From Hymenopellis radicata (taxonomy: Eukaryota; Basidiomycota; Agaricomycetes; Agaricales; Physalacriaceae): a DNA stretch of 13,983 bases. This document shows, one piece after another, positions 1 to 11,662 of the stretch; within the stretch, counting starts at the first letter, position 1; every line of letters begins with the position of its first letter. The translations under genes and the position numbers were made by a program. The stretch is taken from positions 1 to 13,983 of the forward strand of contig JADNRX010001132.1 of NCBI GenBank assembly GCA_015501595.1, written 5' to 3'. The notes beneath the pieces were generated by a model. The model saw only the letters and a program-made list of their open reading frames with translations. It was not told the origin of the DNA and did no database searches.

Positions 1-2
1 TC

Positions 3-12
3 AGTAACAAAA
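3..12 (+). repeat. Left terminal inverted repeat
   Basis: AGTAACAAAA, the exact reverse complement of 844-853. The preceding base differs between the ends (C at position 2, A after 853), so the repeat as seen is 10 bp. Confidence 0.7.
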
Positions 13-123
13 ATGAATTTGACGTGATTTCATACACACGGTGCAGATTTTTGAGTGATATGGGCTATGGTGGGGCCAAATTCCTCGTCGAAAATACATA
101 GGTTCATGATTTTCATTGTTATT

Positions 124-183
124 CGACACAGGTCACTTTGGCTCGACACAGGTTGATATTGATGTCCAAAGTTTGACACAGGT
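124..183 (+). repeat. Left subterminal repeat cluster (three copies)
   Basis: CGACACAGGT at 124-133 and 144-153, and TGACACAGGT at 174-183, start-to-start spacing 20 and 30 bp. They mirror the cluster at 742-810. They are likely transposase-binding sites by analogy with other DNA transposons (inference). Confidence 0.7.
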
Positions 184-741
184 CCTGAATTGCTTGCAGG
201 TTTTAACGGAGGTTGCGAGGGTACGTACTTACATCTTTCGAGATGTCACGCTATCCAAGCCCGCCGTAATCCAGCGACTGTCGGTCCCCCTCCCGAGTCC
301 CGAGTCTCGTCACCCGCCCAGCGCCAACTTAATATGTCATGATCTATCACGCTGTACTGGGCAAGCTCCCCATCCTCATAACCGTTTCGTGACACAGAGT
401 GTGATGGCGGGATGCGATGTGAGTAGTCGATTGGTTAAGTGCTCTGTGGCGGCGGCTTGGTGCCCGCCTCTTCACGATCAATATGCACGCCGCACGGAGT
501 AGGGTTTTTAGCTCCCACTAAGAACTGTCTCTGGTTTCAGCATCCAGGCTCAAACCCGGTCATCCAATGCACCTCACCTTCAGTCAGGATGTCATCGCGA
601 CCTCGAGCCATTTGTTTGGAGGTACTCTGCACGGCGGGCTTACCATGTATGGAAAAACGGTCCGAACAAGGCGTCCGTATCCGGCCGAGAGGACGACAGC
701 ACAGCGCATCTACCGGCGCCAATTACTTGACGTCGACGCAG

Positions 742-810
742 ACCTGTGTCGGAATGCCTCTTCATTTCGGGACCTGCGTGACTTTACAAAACTTGCCCAA
801 ACCTGTGTCG
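742..810 (-). repeat. Right subterminal repeat cluster (three copies, inverted)
   Basis: ACCTGTGTCG at 742-751 and 801-810, with a degenerate copy ACCTGCGTGA at 772-781, spacing 30 and 29 bp. These are reverse complements of the left cluster motif, so both clusters face the element interior. Confidence 0.7.
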
Positions 811-843
811 AAATCAACAAAAGGTAACGTGTGTTAGGAAATC

Positions 844-853
844 TTTTGTTACT
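844..853 (-). repeat. Right terminal inverted repeat
   Basis: TTTTGTTACT, the exact reverse complement of 3-12. Its last T is the first base of the TAA (853-855) that closes the reading frame of the adjoining DPBB exon upstream. Confidence 0.7.
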
Positions 854-855
854 AA

Positions 856-1899
856 ATACCGGCCATAGAGCTGGACCTCTGCTTGGCTGGTCACTTCCGT
901 GCGCCGTCACACCCACATCGGTCGTTTGGCGTTCGTAAAGATTTTGAAGAGAGAAGCAGCTTGAGCAAGCGCTCGAGTTTTACCTATTTTGCAACCGGCT
1001 TGTGAGTGTTTCATTTGTGGTGTTGTTGAAGGGTGAATGTTGATTTGTACTGCAGAGGCGCGTGTGGCGAGACAACGACGGATTCCGATTATGTACGTGG
1101 ATCTCTAAAATTTCTGCGAGTACTCCGACCTGATGAACTCTATGAAGATTGTTGCGATTTCAGCGCAGGTAAACGCCTCCAAGATAGTGTGGTTTTATCG
1201 AATAACCGTTCTTGTAGGATTGGGATAATGGCGCGCACTGTTTCGCGTCGATTACCATTACCGTCGATGGTAAAACGGCGTCGGCTAGCATTGTAGATGA
1301 GGTATGTGCTACGTTCATGTCGTCCTCAATTCGGCTCATCCGGTCAGTGCATGGGTTGTGCCTCAGGAGATCTCGACTTTTCTCAAGGACTTTTTGAGTA
1401 CTTTGCGGACACGTCTGTGGGCGTCCTTTCCGGGTCATGGTCGTACTCGAGCGGTTCGGACTCTTCTGCCGAGACAACCACGACGCAGGCGCAGGAGCCC
1501 ACCACCACTACGAGCACCTATGTGTATGTCGCACCGACCACGACGAGCACTACCTCTACTCCCGAATGGACGCCTACCACGACATCTTCGACGTCGGTAT
1601 ATACTCCGCCACCTTCGACTTCTAGTAGCACGTATACACCCTCATCGTCGTGTAAGTAACTTGCTCCTACCAGGTGATCCATCATTGACCGCCGTTTACA
1701 TGCAGCTGTCTATAGTTCCTCTACCGCTCCTTCGTCGTCGGCATCCGCGCCATCATCGTCATCAGCACCATCATCTTCGTTGTCATCTTCTGAGTCCGCT
1801 TCCTTGGAGGCGACGGCGACTGGAATCATCAGCCAGCTTGACACGGTGATGATCCAGTACGCCAACATGGTTATTGCCGCTCAGAACGCGACGGACTAG
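856..1899 (+). CDS. RlpA-like double-psi beta-barrel (expansin-like) secreted protein, 5' end missing
   Basis: Visible exons: 856(open)-1001, 1056-1092, 1148-1168, 1218-1301, 1348-1651, 1706-1899; introns of 46-55 nt, all GT-AG. Spliced, they read a DPBB domain: SSFTYFATGLGACGE, then TDSDYIVAISAQ, DWDNGAHCF, ITITVDGKTASASIVDE, CMGCASGDLDFSQGLFEYF and VGVLSGSWSY. The GACG, SDY and DEC..C..GDLDLS-type motifs and the four cysteines are those of fungal RlpA-like proteins. A long Thr/Ser/Pro-rich, probably O-glycosylated linker follows, then a short tail ending QNATD and TAG at 1897. Such proteins are secreted and bind or loosen wall polysaccharides; no enzyme activity is established for most. There is no ATG in frame: the frame is open only from 856, directly after the element ending at 853. 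The stretch 871-930 resembles the region after the signal peptide in the copy at 13712. I infer the signal-peptide exon was split by the insertion, which would make this copy non-functional; an unseen upstream exon is the alternative. Confidence 0.82.
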
Positions 1900-2186
1900 T
1901 AAGATAATCAGATAGATACATACAGTTAGCTTTTGGTACATAGCTTTTTGTACAATGGACTTTTTACAGATTTGAAAGTGTCTTCAACCCGAAAAGGGTG
2001 CAAGTTTGAGCGGGCCGAGTTCCGTAGCTGACCACGTGATGGTTTTCCGTCATCACAATAAGCTACACTTCGAGCCGCCTCTTGGGGAGCCACCATCATC
2101 AGGACTTGACACCTGCCTTCATCTTGCTGCTTTAAAACGGGTCTGTACGATATCGTTGCTGGACTTGAAACCTTGATTCGACTACC
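1900..2186 (+). promoter_or_regulatory. Intergenic region: DPBB 3' flank and poly(A) polymerase promoter
   Basis: A spacer of 287 bp between the DPBB stop and the poly(A) polymerase start. It holds an E-box-type CACGTG at 2033-2038 and a TTTAAAA stretch near 2130 that could act as a TATA-like element. No gene is supported on either strand. Promoter assignment rests on position only. Confidence 0.4.
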
Positions 2187-4809
<2,623 letters not shown>

Positions 4810-6010
4810 CATTGGCCCGACGACTTCTGACTCATGCGGATGACATCTGCACGTTTTTGGCGACTGCCCGCATTTCTCTGTTGCATTTCGATCTAATTAT
4901 TCTTCGGTGAGGATGACGCGCCAGTACCAGCTTGATAAACGTGTTCGTATGTGGTAAATGGTCCCCTGTGAATGATGCTCAGCATGAATTTGTTCTGCAT
5001 ACTTACGAACTTGTGGTCCCCTCGATTTCCTGGTGTTTAATATATTATTCTCTAGTTCTAGCATTCTCTACATTTTCGAGACATGAAACATGTATTGTAT
5101 ATCACCATCTTTATAAATTCATGTTCGACTGGCGGTCAATAAGTTAAGCTTCGGGAGTCTGTTGATTCGAGAGAGCGGCCCGATGGTCTTTGTCGTTTCA
5201 AGGAGAAATACCGCTAGAGCCAAGTATTATGCGTGACGATACTCGCGCGCTCGTGTGAAGACGAGGAGCTGAGCTCTGTATCAGCTTGACAGATAGCCAG
5301 TGACAGTGCTATAACAGGCACGCCTTCTTTTACTTGAGGCTGCCAGCGCGTTTGAAACCAAAGGCGATAGATACGCCGCAGGCAGATAAAGATAAGCAGA
5401 GGAGGATTGGGGATGTCGTCGCGTACTGTATGTAAGCCGAGAGATACATAGGTCGCGATGGTGTTACTTATTATTGGAGGGTTCTTCAGGCCCCCCGGAG
5501 ACCGCTGCGTTGGGCGAGGTGAGCTATTGAGGCGTTACGACATGGAATCATGGGGGGATGACGAAGGTGTATATGTCAAGAGTACACTGCCAGTCAGTCA
5601 TTGAGTTCTCCCATTGCCCCGGGAGCTGTTGGGGCCACATGTACACGAGCGAAGCGCGCACGTATGTATGTACAGAGTTTCTTTCAACGTATTTGCATTG
5701 GGCTGCTGGAAAAAAAAGAGGGCGCTGAGATCCATCGGGGAGCTTCAACATCTTGATTGAGGCCACGGTGTGCCTTCGGCGAATGTGTTAATGTTAATGA
5801 AGCCCATACACGGACATGGATGGGGGCCTCATCGTTGGGGTGAAAGATTCCGATATCATATCTGCTATGTATACTACATCAACATCACGGCCTCTCTGAG
5901 TCTCGCCGATAAGCGCTTTCAAGTCCGTAGAAGGTAGAGGAGGAGAAGCTTAACTGTGTGACCGGAGAGTGGCGCCTGTACATGTCACGCCACAGTAAGT
6001 GGTAGTACGA

Positions 6011-6026
6011 GTCCGTACGAACGGAC
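6011..6026. repeat. Short perfect hairpin palindrome
   Basis: GTCCGT, four-base loop ACGA, then ACGGAC. It lies in the gene-free spacer. Could be a binding site for a dimeric factor or chance. Confidence 0.4.
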
Positions 6027-6073
6027 CATTGACGGTCGGAGAACGGATGCCATCCCCGTAGTACTTGGTTAAC

Positions 6074-6093
6074 GTTCCGAATTCAATTCGAAC
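6074..6093. repeat. 20-bp near-perfect palindrome
   Basis: GTTCCGAATT / AATTCGAAC arms around a central C, with one bulged base; the core CGAATTCAATTCG (6078-6090) is a perfect odd palindrome. It lies about 50 bp from the hairpin at 6011. Confidence 0.4.
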
Positions 6094-6643
6094 GGGCATC
6101 GCGAAGCTGAGCTCGGACCTCTCAGATTGAGGGAACACACTGAGTCAAGCGCCAAGACTGGACTGGGTCCAGGGGGAGCTTCTTCCGAGCCTCTCGCGAA
6201 ACCAATGTACGTTTGTGCAAGGCTCTTTGATTCAGAAGCAGATATCTGCTGTCGCGATGTTCACGCTGTATGTCCTGGAGGAAGAACACCCTCGGGATGT
6301 CGTGTGACAAATTCACAGTAAGTAGACAGCTCCCGCCAACAACAAGAGAGAATTGTCCGACGTCAGCGCGTCAGCGCTGGCACGGACATCATTCTCGTTC
6401 CTGATTGGCCAAAGGGTCGGCGCCCTAGTATACTTGCGAAACAAAACATGGCGCAGCTTAGGTCTCTAGCAACTTGCGGTCGGCTGGGTTTCCATAAATT
6501 TTTTTTTTCCCATGCACGTCAGTGAAGAAGTGTGTCCAGTGACCAAAAAGTCAACAAATACATTGCTCCAAACTCGCTAATCGAGGAACGTAGGTAGAAC
6601 GGATTTAGGTACTTCAGACCAGTTTCAAGGACGCCATCATCAC

Positions 6644-9600
6644 TCAGAAGGACCCTGTCAGCCTGATATCCTTGATGGAGGCTCCGACATACACAGCGAA
6701 CGTGCCGCCGGGCTTCTTCCATGTCTGGCTCGGCACATCCCAGATACTGCAATCAAGAATGAAAAAATCAGCGTTGGAAGCAAAAGGAGAGGAGACCCAA
6801 CCTCATCTCTTCCGCGCTAAGCGTAACAGACACTCGACTGCTTTTGCCAATGCCCAGAATCACCTCCTCGAATCCCCTGAGGACCTTGGCAGGCTCTCCG
6901 GCACCAGCGGGGAACCCCAGATACAGCTGGGCAATCTCGGTCCCGTCAAAAGCACCGGTGTTACTCACGGTAAATGAAATTATTCGGGACGTGCCAGAGG
7001 CAGAGGTCGAGAGCGCAGAATACGAGAAGGTCGTGTAGGAAAGGCCGTATCCAAATTCGAACTGGGGCGTGATCCCCTGCTGGTCCAGGTAGCGGTAATC
7101 AATGAAGAGACCCTCCCCGTACGTGATCTGCGGATGCTTTCATGAGAGCACGTCAGCAGAAGAGCGATAGGACTGACGGTCGGGAAGCCATTGCCACTAT
7201 TGTAGACAATGGACGTTCCGTAGTCTGCTTCATCCTTTCGTCGCATCGTTAGCTCAGGTCTCGCGCAAGGAAAGGAGCCTCTTACATAGGCTATACTGAA
7301 AGGCAACCTGCCGCTCGGATTGACCGCGCCCCAGAGGACATCGACAATACTAGGACCAGTCTGTTCTCCAGGCGCTCCATGGTAAATCACAGCCGCGATG
7401 TTGGGATGCGTGCTCCAGCCCAGGTCGACAGGGCCTACGGAATGCACGACTACAACGGTATTGCTACAGACAGCCGCTACCCCTTCGACCTAGATTTCAG
7501 ACCAAATGAACATCCCGACTCGGACGCGGAAGAAGACACAAAGTCGCTCACCAGACTGCCGCCTTTGTACCATAGGTCCAGATCGTTCCTGTCACCCATG
7601 TTCCCGACGACGACGTCGTAGAAGCCAAGTTCGCCGCTCATTCTAGACGGCGGAAAACAATCAATATGGAGTTCACATTCTGGAAAACCGCTCACTCACG
7701 CATTCACAAATACCAAGCACAAGTCCTTGCCTTTAGCAGCGGCAGCTCCAGCGGACAAGTCGTTCGAAAGAGACGAAGTTATCGTAGCCGAGCTCCCCAC
7801 AAAGTCCGTAATCGCGTCAATAGGCGGGACGATGAAATCGAGAGAGTTAGTTCCGGATCCCCACCTGCAGAAACCCAAATTTAAATGAGCATACAATCCA
7901 TACGAAAGTAAAAATGAGCTCACCCGACACTCATAGTGCCATCGTTACACTCCCCCAAATTGTTGCAATTCAGATTCGGCATTTTCGCGTCTTGGCCAAT
8001 GACTGCAATGGTCTTGATACTGCCCTTGGCCAAGGGCAACCCTCTGATCGTGGTCCCATCTAAGCCACCAATCAATACACGGTATAGAGCGCAAACTTAT
8101 CAGCGACGCCCGTCCCGAGCCTCACCTGAAGCTGTAGTGCGATTGTTTTTGAGAAGGACGGCCGACGCAGCGCCAATCTCCCGCGTGAGAGCCGTGTGTG
8201 CAGCCGAACGGACAGAGACGTGCAAGTTGAGGCTCCCGGACCCGTCGGGCTTCTGCGCATCGAAGTTAATGGCCGGGTAGCCCTATGCAGAGCTCGTGGT
8301 CAATATACACATGTGGGGAATTCATCTGGGAGGGGATTTACCGAGTCTTGACCTAGACGTAAGAAGGAAGCGAGCACTCTCGTTGCCATTTCGTCCAGTC
8401 GCTAAGAAAAACACATATTAGTTAACTTGGTCTCCTAATGCAGCAGTAGAGTAAAAGACATACGTCGGTGGCGACATTTCCGTCATTGACAGCATTTTTT
8501 AGTCCATTGGAATTGAAAACGCCGCCGCCTATAAAAGCCAATGTTAGGTTTCGTATCCGAAGTGCGAGGATGAGCATATACCAATTAAGATCCAATCCCC
8601 AGGCTGCTCCATGTCCAGACCCGCGTTAGCATTGTCACTGGCGGAGTCATGTGTGGCGCCCCAGTCCGATACGATGTAACCTATACATGCTAGATGAGCC
8701 GAGTACGCGCAAAGGAGACTTGTAACACATACCCTGGAATCCATCGGCTCGCAGGAGATCGAGGAGAGGTCCGTTATGACATGACGAGGTCTCGTTAAAC
8801 CGATTATACGCGCACATGACCGAGGTCACACCCGCCTAGACGAGGGTGAGCAGATGTCAAAGAACCTTAAATAACAAGAAGCAAACATCAATGCTGCGCT
8901 TGAATGGCCACGCATATAATTCGCGAGTCGTTCGGTCGTCGATGTCCGCGCTGAGGCCGTATCTGACGGAAAGAACAGTCAGAAGTCGATAAGCACCCAG
9001 ACATGTGCATAGGCACCTCCAATGTTCCTGGTTATTCGCCAGGTAATGTTTTGCACACGCTTGAACGCCAACGCTCTGTACTCCGACGATGGTTTCGTAT
9101 GCTGCTTCACCAGTGAGGTAAGGGTCAGGTCCAGAGCTGCGTAGATTGTAATAATAGTCAGTCAGAAAGGGTACAAGAGCATGACACGAGAGGGTTGTCA
9201 CCTTTCCCAGGCCCTGCCGGCTTTCGGATTTCTCATCTGCGGAAATTGTGATATATGAAGCGGAAGTTTTAACTGGTAGCACATGGGTCTTACAATATCC
9301 ATCGCGGGGCCTAGGAACACGCTTTTGACGCGTCAGAAGGGTGGGGAGCGGGGAAATTGCGCGTAACTCACTGCACGCCTTTGTCACGGAACTCTTCGGC
9401 GATGGCTACGCCTCGGGCGCGCATGAGGCGGCGGCTGAAGGTGCTGGCAGCATTGATACCTGTGGGAAAGCCAGTGACGTTCTTGACGAGACGAATGCCA
9501 GCCGGGCCGTCCTGGAAGCAGATTGGCGGGATGGTAAGGTTAGTTGAGGACAAAGTAAAGGAACGTGAGGGAGGTGTGATGTTCCCAACGCAGCGACCTG

Positions 9601-9860
9601 TAGGTCATCAGTCACGGTCGAGAGGAACGCGGGAAAAAGCGTACTGTTGAACTGTCCGACGCCAACGAGGAGGCCTAGTTTCTCGTCTTGGGTCATCTGG
9701 ACGACTGCCTCGGCGGCGAGGGAAAAGGAATCCTCCCATGAGCCTGTATGACAGTCGCTGAGTGGTACGATACGAGAACGGAGGACAACGTACGCAGAGT
9801 GAATGCACTGCTGCTCCGAACAGCGAAAAGAGCGACGATAATCCAGGTAAAGGGCACCAT
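6644..9860 (-). CDS. Secreted GH3 beta-glucosidase
   Basis: It hydrolyses cellobiose and other beta-glucosides outside the cell. Nineteen exons (minus strand, 5' to 3'): 9860-9794, 9743-9645, 9597-9372, 9321-9294, 9236-9202, 9136-9017, 8962-8887, 8835-8733, 8680-8582, 8528-8464, 8401-8342, 8282-8126, 8059-7924, 7864-7700, 7642-7552, 7489-7286, 7234-7178, 7127-6802, 6746-6644; 2217 nt, 738 aa, no frame break. Residues 1-19 are a signal peptide (hydrophobic [16 protein letters not shown] cleavage). The GH3 barrel has QDGPAGIR (Asp85), [15 protein letters not shown] (Lys181-His182), MCAYNRFN and SDWGATHD, whose Asp257 is the expected nucleophile. The second domain has [17 protein letters not shown] and SGE (Glu483, candidate acid/base). 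The C-terminal fibronectin III-like domain ends [10 protein letters not shown]. No cellulose-binding module is present. Oddities: WESSGPDP where the family usually has WESFGPDP, and about ten extra residues after CVGNITPPS. Confidence 0.96.
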
Positions 9861-10256
9861 TCTGGTAAGAGAATGACCTGGAAGCCGCTGATATTATATG
9901 GAGGCCAAGAGGACAACCGAGCCGGACTCATTTGGTGCTTCAAGGGCTGCTGATGGAAGACTTCTTCCATAATCATCATGTGGGCGGTCTTCCACAATTA
10001 TGGCGGCTGCTTTGGGAAGGCATACTATATACTATGTCTATAAGAAAACGATTTCGAGGTGGCGCCGTGGCGGTCGCAAGTGAGTACCAATTAGGCAATT
10101 GATGTTGACTTCTTACCATCATCTTGCCTTTTGTTCCTCCTCACAATAGTCATTCTATTGTCGACCTTTCACCCTTTCGACACGCCTTGACGACAACAAA
10201 AGAAGAAAATCGCCTTTATAACGCGTCTCGTACCCGATTTATAGCGACTCACCAGC
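9861..10256. promoter_or_regulatory. Divergent promoter region between beta-glucosidase (-) and CCHC-like protein gene (+)
   Basis: 396 bp separate two start codons facing away from each other. For the minus gene, TATAATAT (complement of 9891-9898) lies 31-38 bp upstream of its ATG, close enough that the 5' UTR would be very short. For the plus gene, TATAAC lies at 10217-10222, followed by a short leader; its ATG has A at -3. A further TA-rich patch occurs at about 10020-10045. I cannot assign carbon-catabolite repressor sites with confidence. Confidence 0.45.
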
Positions 10257-11294
10257 ATGCCCCCCGCTCTCAGATCGTCACCCAGAAAGCCCATGTCCAC
10301 TCAAACAACACCCACGTCTACTCCCACCCGCAAGGCTCCCCATTGCCAGAAATGCGGACGCCCCAGAAGCGGTCATCCTCGCTCAGGATGTCCATTTGCA
10401 GGTCCGGAGGCAAATAACCTCACCAACGCGATGACTTCCATGAAGCTCGACGCGTCCGACTCGGCATCGGACCCTGAAGACACCAAAGCTGTTGTCCGGC
10501 AACGGCGTCGCCAGTCTCAGGTGCCACTCCCCATCGCACCCGCCGAAAGCCTCGCGTCCATTACCACCAGCGAAAGCGAGCTCTTGAACATGCTGACGAA
10601 TCATATCGACACCGACACGGATACAGACGATGAGGAGGTGAAGCAGAAGAAAATCGTACATTGGCAGGAAGCCATCATCGCTGCTGCCTCTCCCAAGAAA
10701 CCAAAGATACCCAGGATCAGGGAGCTCATGCCCGGAACGTTGGTGACGCCCTCGCCCTGCAGCAGCCAGGCGTCCTCCATCTCCGAGCCCCCGCCTCCCA
10801 TCACTACAACCTATTACTACACTCCGCCGAGCTCGCAGGCCTCCACGTCATCTGCATCGTCCAAGGACGAAGCGCCACCTACACCCAGACTCTCCGCTCC
10901 CGCTCCGACTGTCACTCCCAAACCCGGCACCCTCTCGCGTACCACGACAATGACCGACCTTGAACGCACCAGCTTTATCTCGAGCCTCAACAAACGCTAC
11001 AACCCCACCACTGCGTATCTTCTCCCGAAAGAAGACATAATCGAGGTCGAGGCGATGGCGCTGAAGCACGGTTATCACACGCGTCGTGTCGCGTCGGTGG
11101 AGACGGAAAACAGCGAGCAGCTGTTAGTTGTGGGGCAAGATCCTGTAGATACGAACAGGTTTTGTGAAACGATGGAAGGACGGGCGAAGAGTATTGCCGC
11201 TAGTGGGAGTGCCAAGGGCAGCGGCTTCCGCACGGCTGCGAGTGGTATGGTTGTTGGCGCGGTGGCTGCGGTGACGACGTTGGCGTACGCTTGA
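10257..11294 (+). CDS. Intronless protein with CCHC-like zinc motif and hydrophobic C-terminal tail, function unknown
   Basis: A single uninterrupted frame of 345 codons with a favourable start context. I do not recognise a named family. Residues 28-47 (PHCQKCGRPRSGHPRSGCPF) give Cys30-x2-Cys33-x6-His40-x4-Cys45, a zinc-knuckle-like arrangement with longer spacing than the retroviral CCHC knuckle. It is followed by a Ser/Thr/Pro-rich, probably disordered middle with an acidic run (DTDTDTDDEE) beside a basic one. A more ordered-looking block lies at about 245-315 (DLERTSFISSLNKRYNP, IIEVEAMALKHGYHTRRV). The last 16 residues, GMVVGAVAAVTTLAYA, are hydrophobic and could be a tail anchor, though short. 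Composition, sharp frame and good start suggest a real gene. Its promoter region is shared with the beta-glucosidase, but nothing shows a shared function. Confidence 0.85.
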   Translation: MPPALRSSPRKPMSTQTTPTSTPTRKAPHCQKCGRPRSGHPRSGCPFAGPEANNLTNAMTSMKLDASDSASDPEDTKAVVRQRRRQSQVPLPIAPAESLASITTSESELLNMLTNHIDTDTDTDDEEVKQKKIVHWQEAIIAAASPKKPKIPRIRELMPGTLVTPSPCSSQASSISEPPPPITTTYYYTPPSSQASTSSASSKDEAPPTPRLSAPAPTVTPKPGTLSRTTTMTDLERTSFISSLNKRYNPTTAYLLPKEDIIEVEAMALKHGYHTRRVASVETENSEQLLVVGQDPVDTNRFCETMEGRAKSIAASGSAKGSGFRTAASGMVVGAVAAVTTLAYA

Positions 11295-11662
11295 AGCGTG
11301 CAGAATGCGTAGAATGGTACCGGATGATAATACACGGATTGTTGTCTTGAATAGGTTTCTTGGAATTGTAGCCTAGTGTATCTTATTTATCTGTAATAAC
11401 GCCACATCCTGCGAGTAAAATGCCTGAATGACAGCTTTGCTTCTATCTCGATTACTTGTTCGATCATTTTCATCCCGCTCGTCAAACTAGCAGCCAGCCG
11501 ACAAGGACTAGTCGCACATCTAAACCGTTCAAATTCGATTCAGTGCCAGATAACCGCTACATGTTGACTCTCATGCTCCTAGATAACTGATATCGTCTGT
11601 GAAGAAAACAAGATTCGGACATACTTTCCAAGTTTCAACGAGTCTGGTTGGCTCATGGCACC
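11295..11662. other. Convergent 3' intergenic region
   Basis: 368 bp between the stop of the CCHC-like protein gene (+) and the stop of the broken F-box gene (-). It is moderately AT-rich, as expected of 3' UTRs and terminators. I see no gene, repeat or RNA structure in it. Confidence 0.45.

Larger units (their letters stand above)
3..853. mobile_element. Small non-autonomous DNA transposon (MITE-like) with terminal and subterminal inverted repeats
   Basis: The two ends carry a perfect 10-bp inverted repeat: AGTAACAAAA at 3-12 and TTTTGTTACT at 844-853. Inside each end lie three copies of a 10-bp motif, CGACACAGGT or close variants, pointing inward from the left (124, 144, 174) and, as reverse complements, from the right (742, 772, 801). 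This symmetric layout is typical of DNA transposons whose transposase binds subterminal repeats. The roughly 850 bp contain no open frame I recognise as a transposase; the open frames of about 130 codons near 116-502 and 439-837 look random. It is therefore most likely a non-autonomous derivative moved in trans. Target-site duplication cannot be checked, because only two bases lie left of the repeat. The superfamily is not identified. Confidence 0.7.
4810..6643. other. Long intergenic spacer, no supported gene
   Basis: 1834 bp between the convergent ends of the poly(A) polymerase and beta-glucosidase genes. Short open frames on both strands (for example 4932-5147 +, 5548-5766 -, 5950-6138 -, 6127-6321 +) encode nothing I recognise and do not join into a multi-exon gene by splice sites. 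The part to about 5150 is AT-rich and is probably the polymerase 3' UTR and flank. Small palindromes lie near 6011 and 6074, and an A/T-run occurs near 6500. I saw no tRNA box A/B pattern. Confidence 0.5.

Noticed and set aside
116..837. Open frames of about 130 codons inside the left element
   Set aside because: No transposase or other known motif, uneven composition, and no splice pattern joining them; treated as non-coding interior of the element.
1652..1659. Stop codon ending the DPBB protein at 1659
   Set aside because: The TAA there is part of a GTAAGT donor; splicing 1652-1705 continues the Ser-rich tail to a stop at 1897 with a sensible C-terminus.
1304..1849. A 181-codon open frame over the DPBB gene
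   Set aside because: It is the shifted frame of the Ser/Thr-rich linker and gives an Arg/His/Pro-rich nonsense protein; the spliced frame carries the DPBB motifs.
5548..6316. Short minus-strand frames in the spacer as possible small secreted proteins
   Set aside because: No signal peptide, no cysteine pattern, no convincing splice sites joining them, and stops close by.
8857..9387. A single 176-codon minus-strand frame in the beta-glucosidase region
   Set aside because: It reads through several introns; only parts match GH3. Splicing gives a continuous GH3 protein.
9608..9997. Upstream ATG at 9997 (minus) as start of the beta-glucosidase
   Set aside because: It is in another frame and gives no signal peptide. 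ATG at 9860 gives a clear signal peptide and an in-frame first intron.
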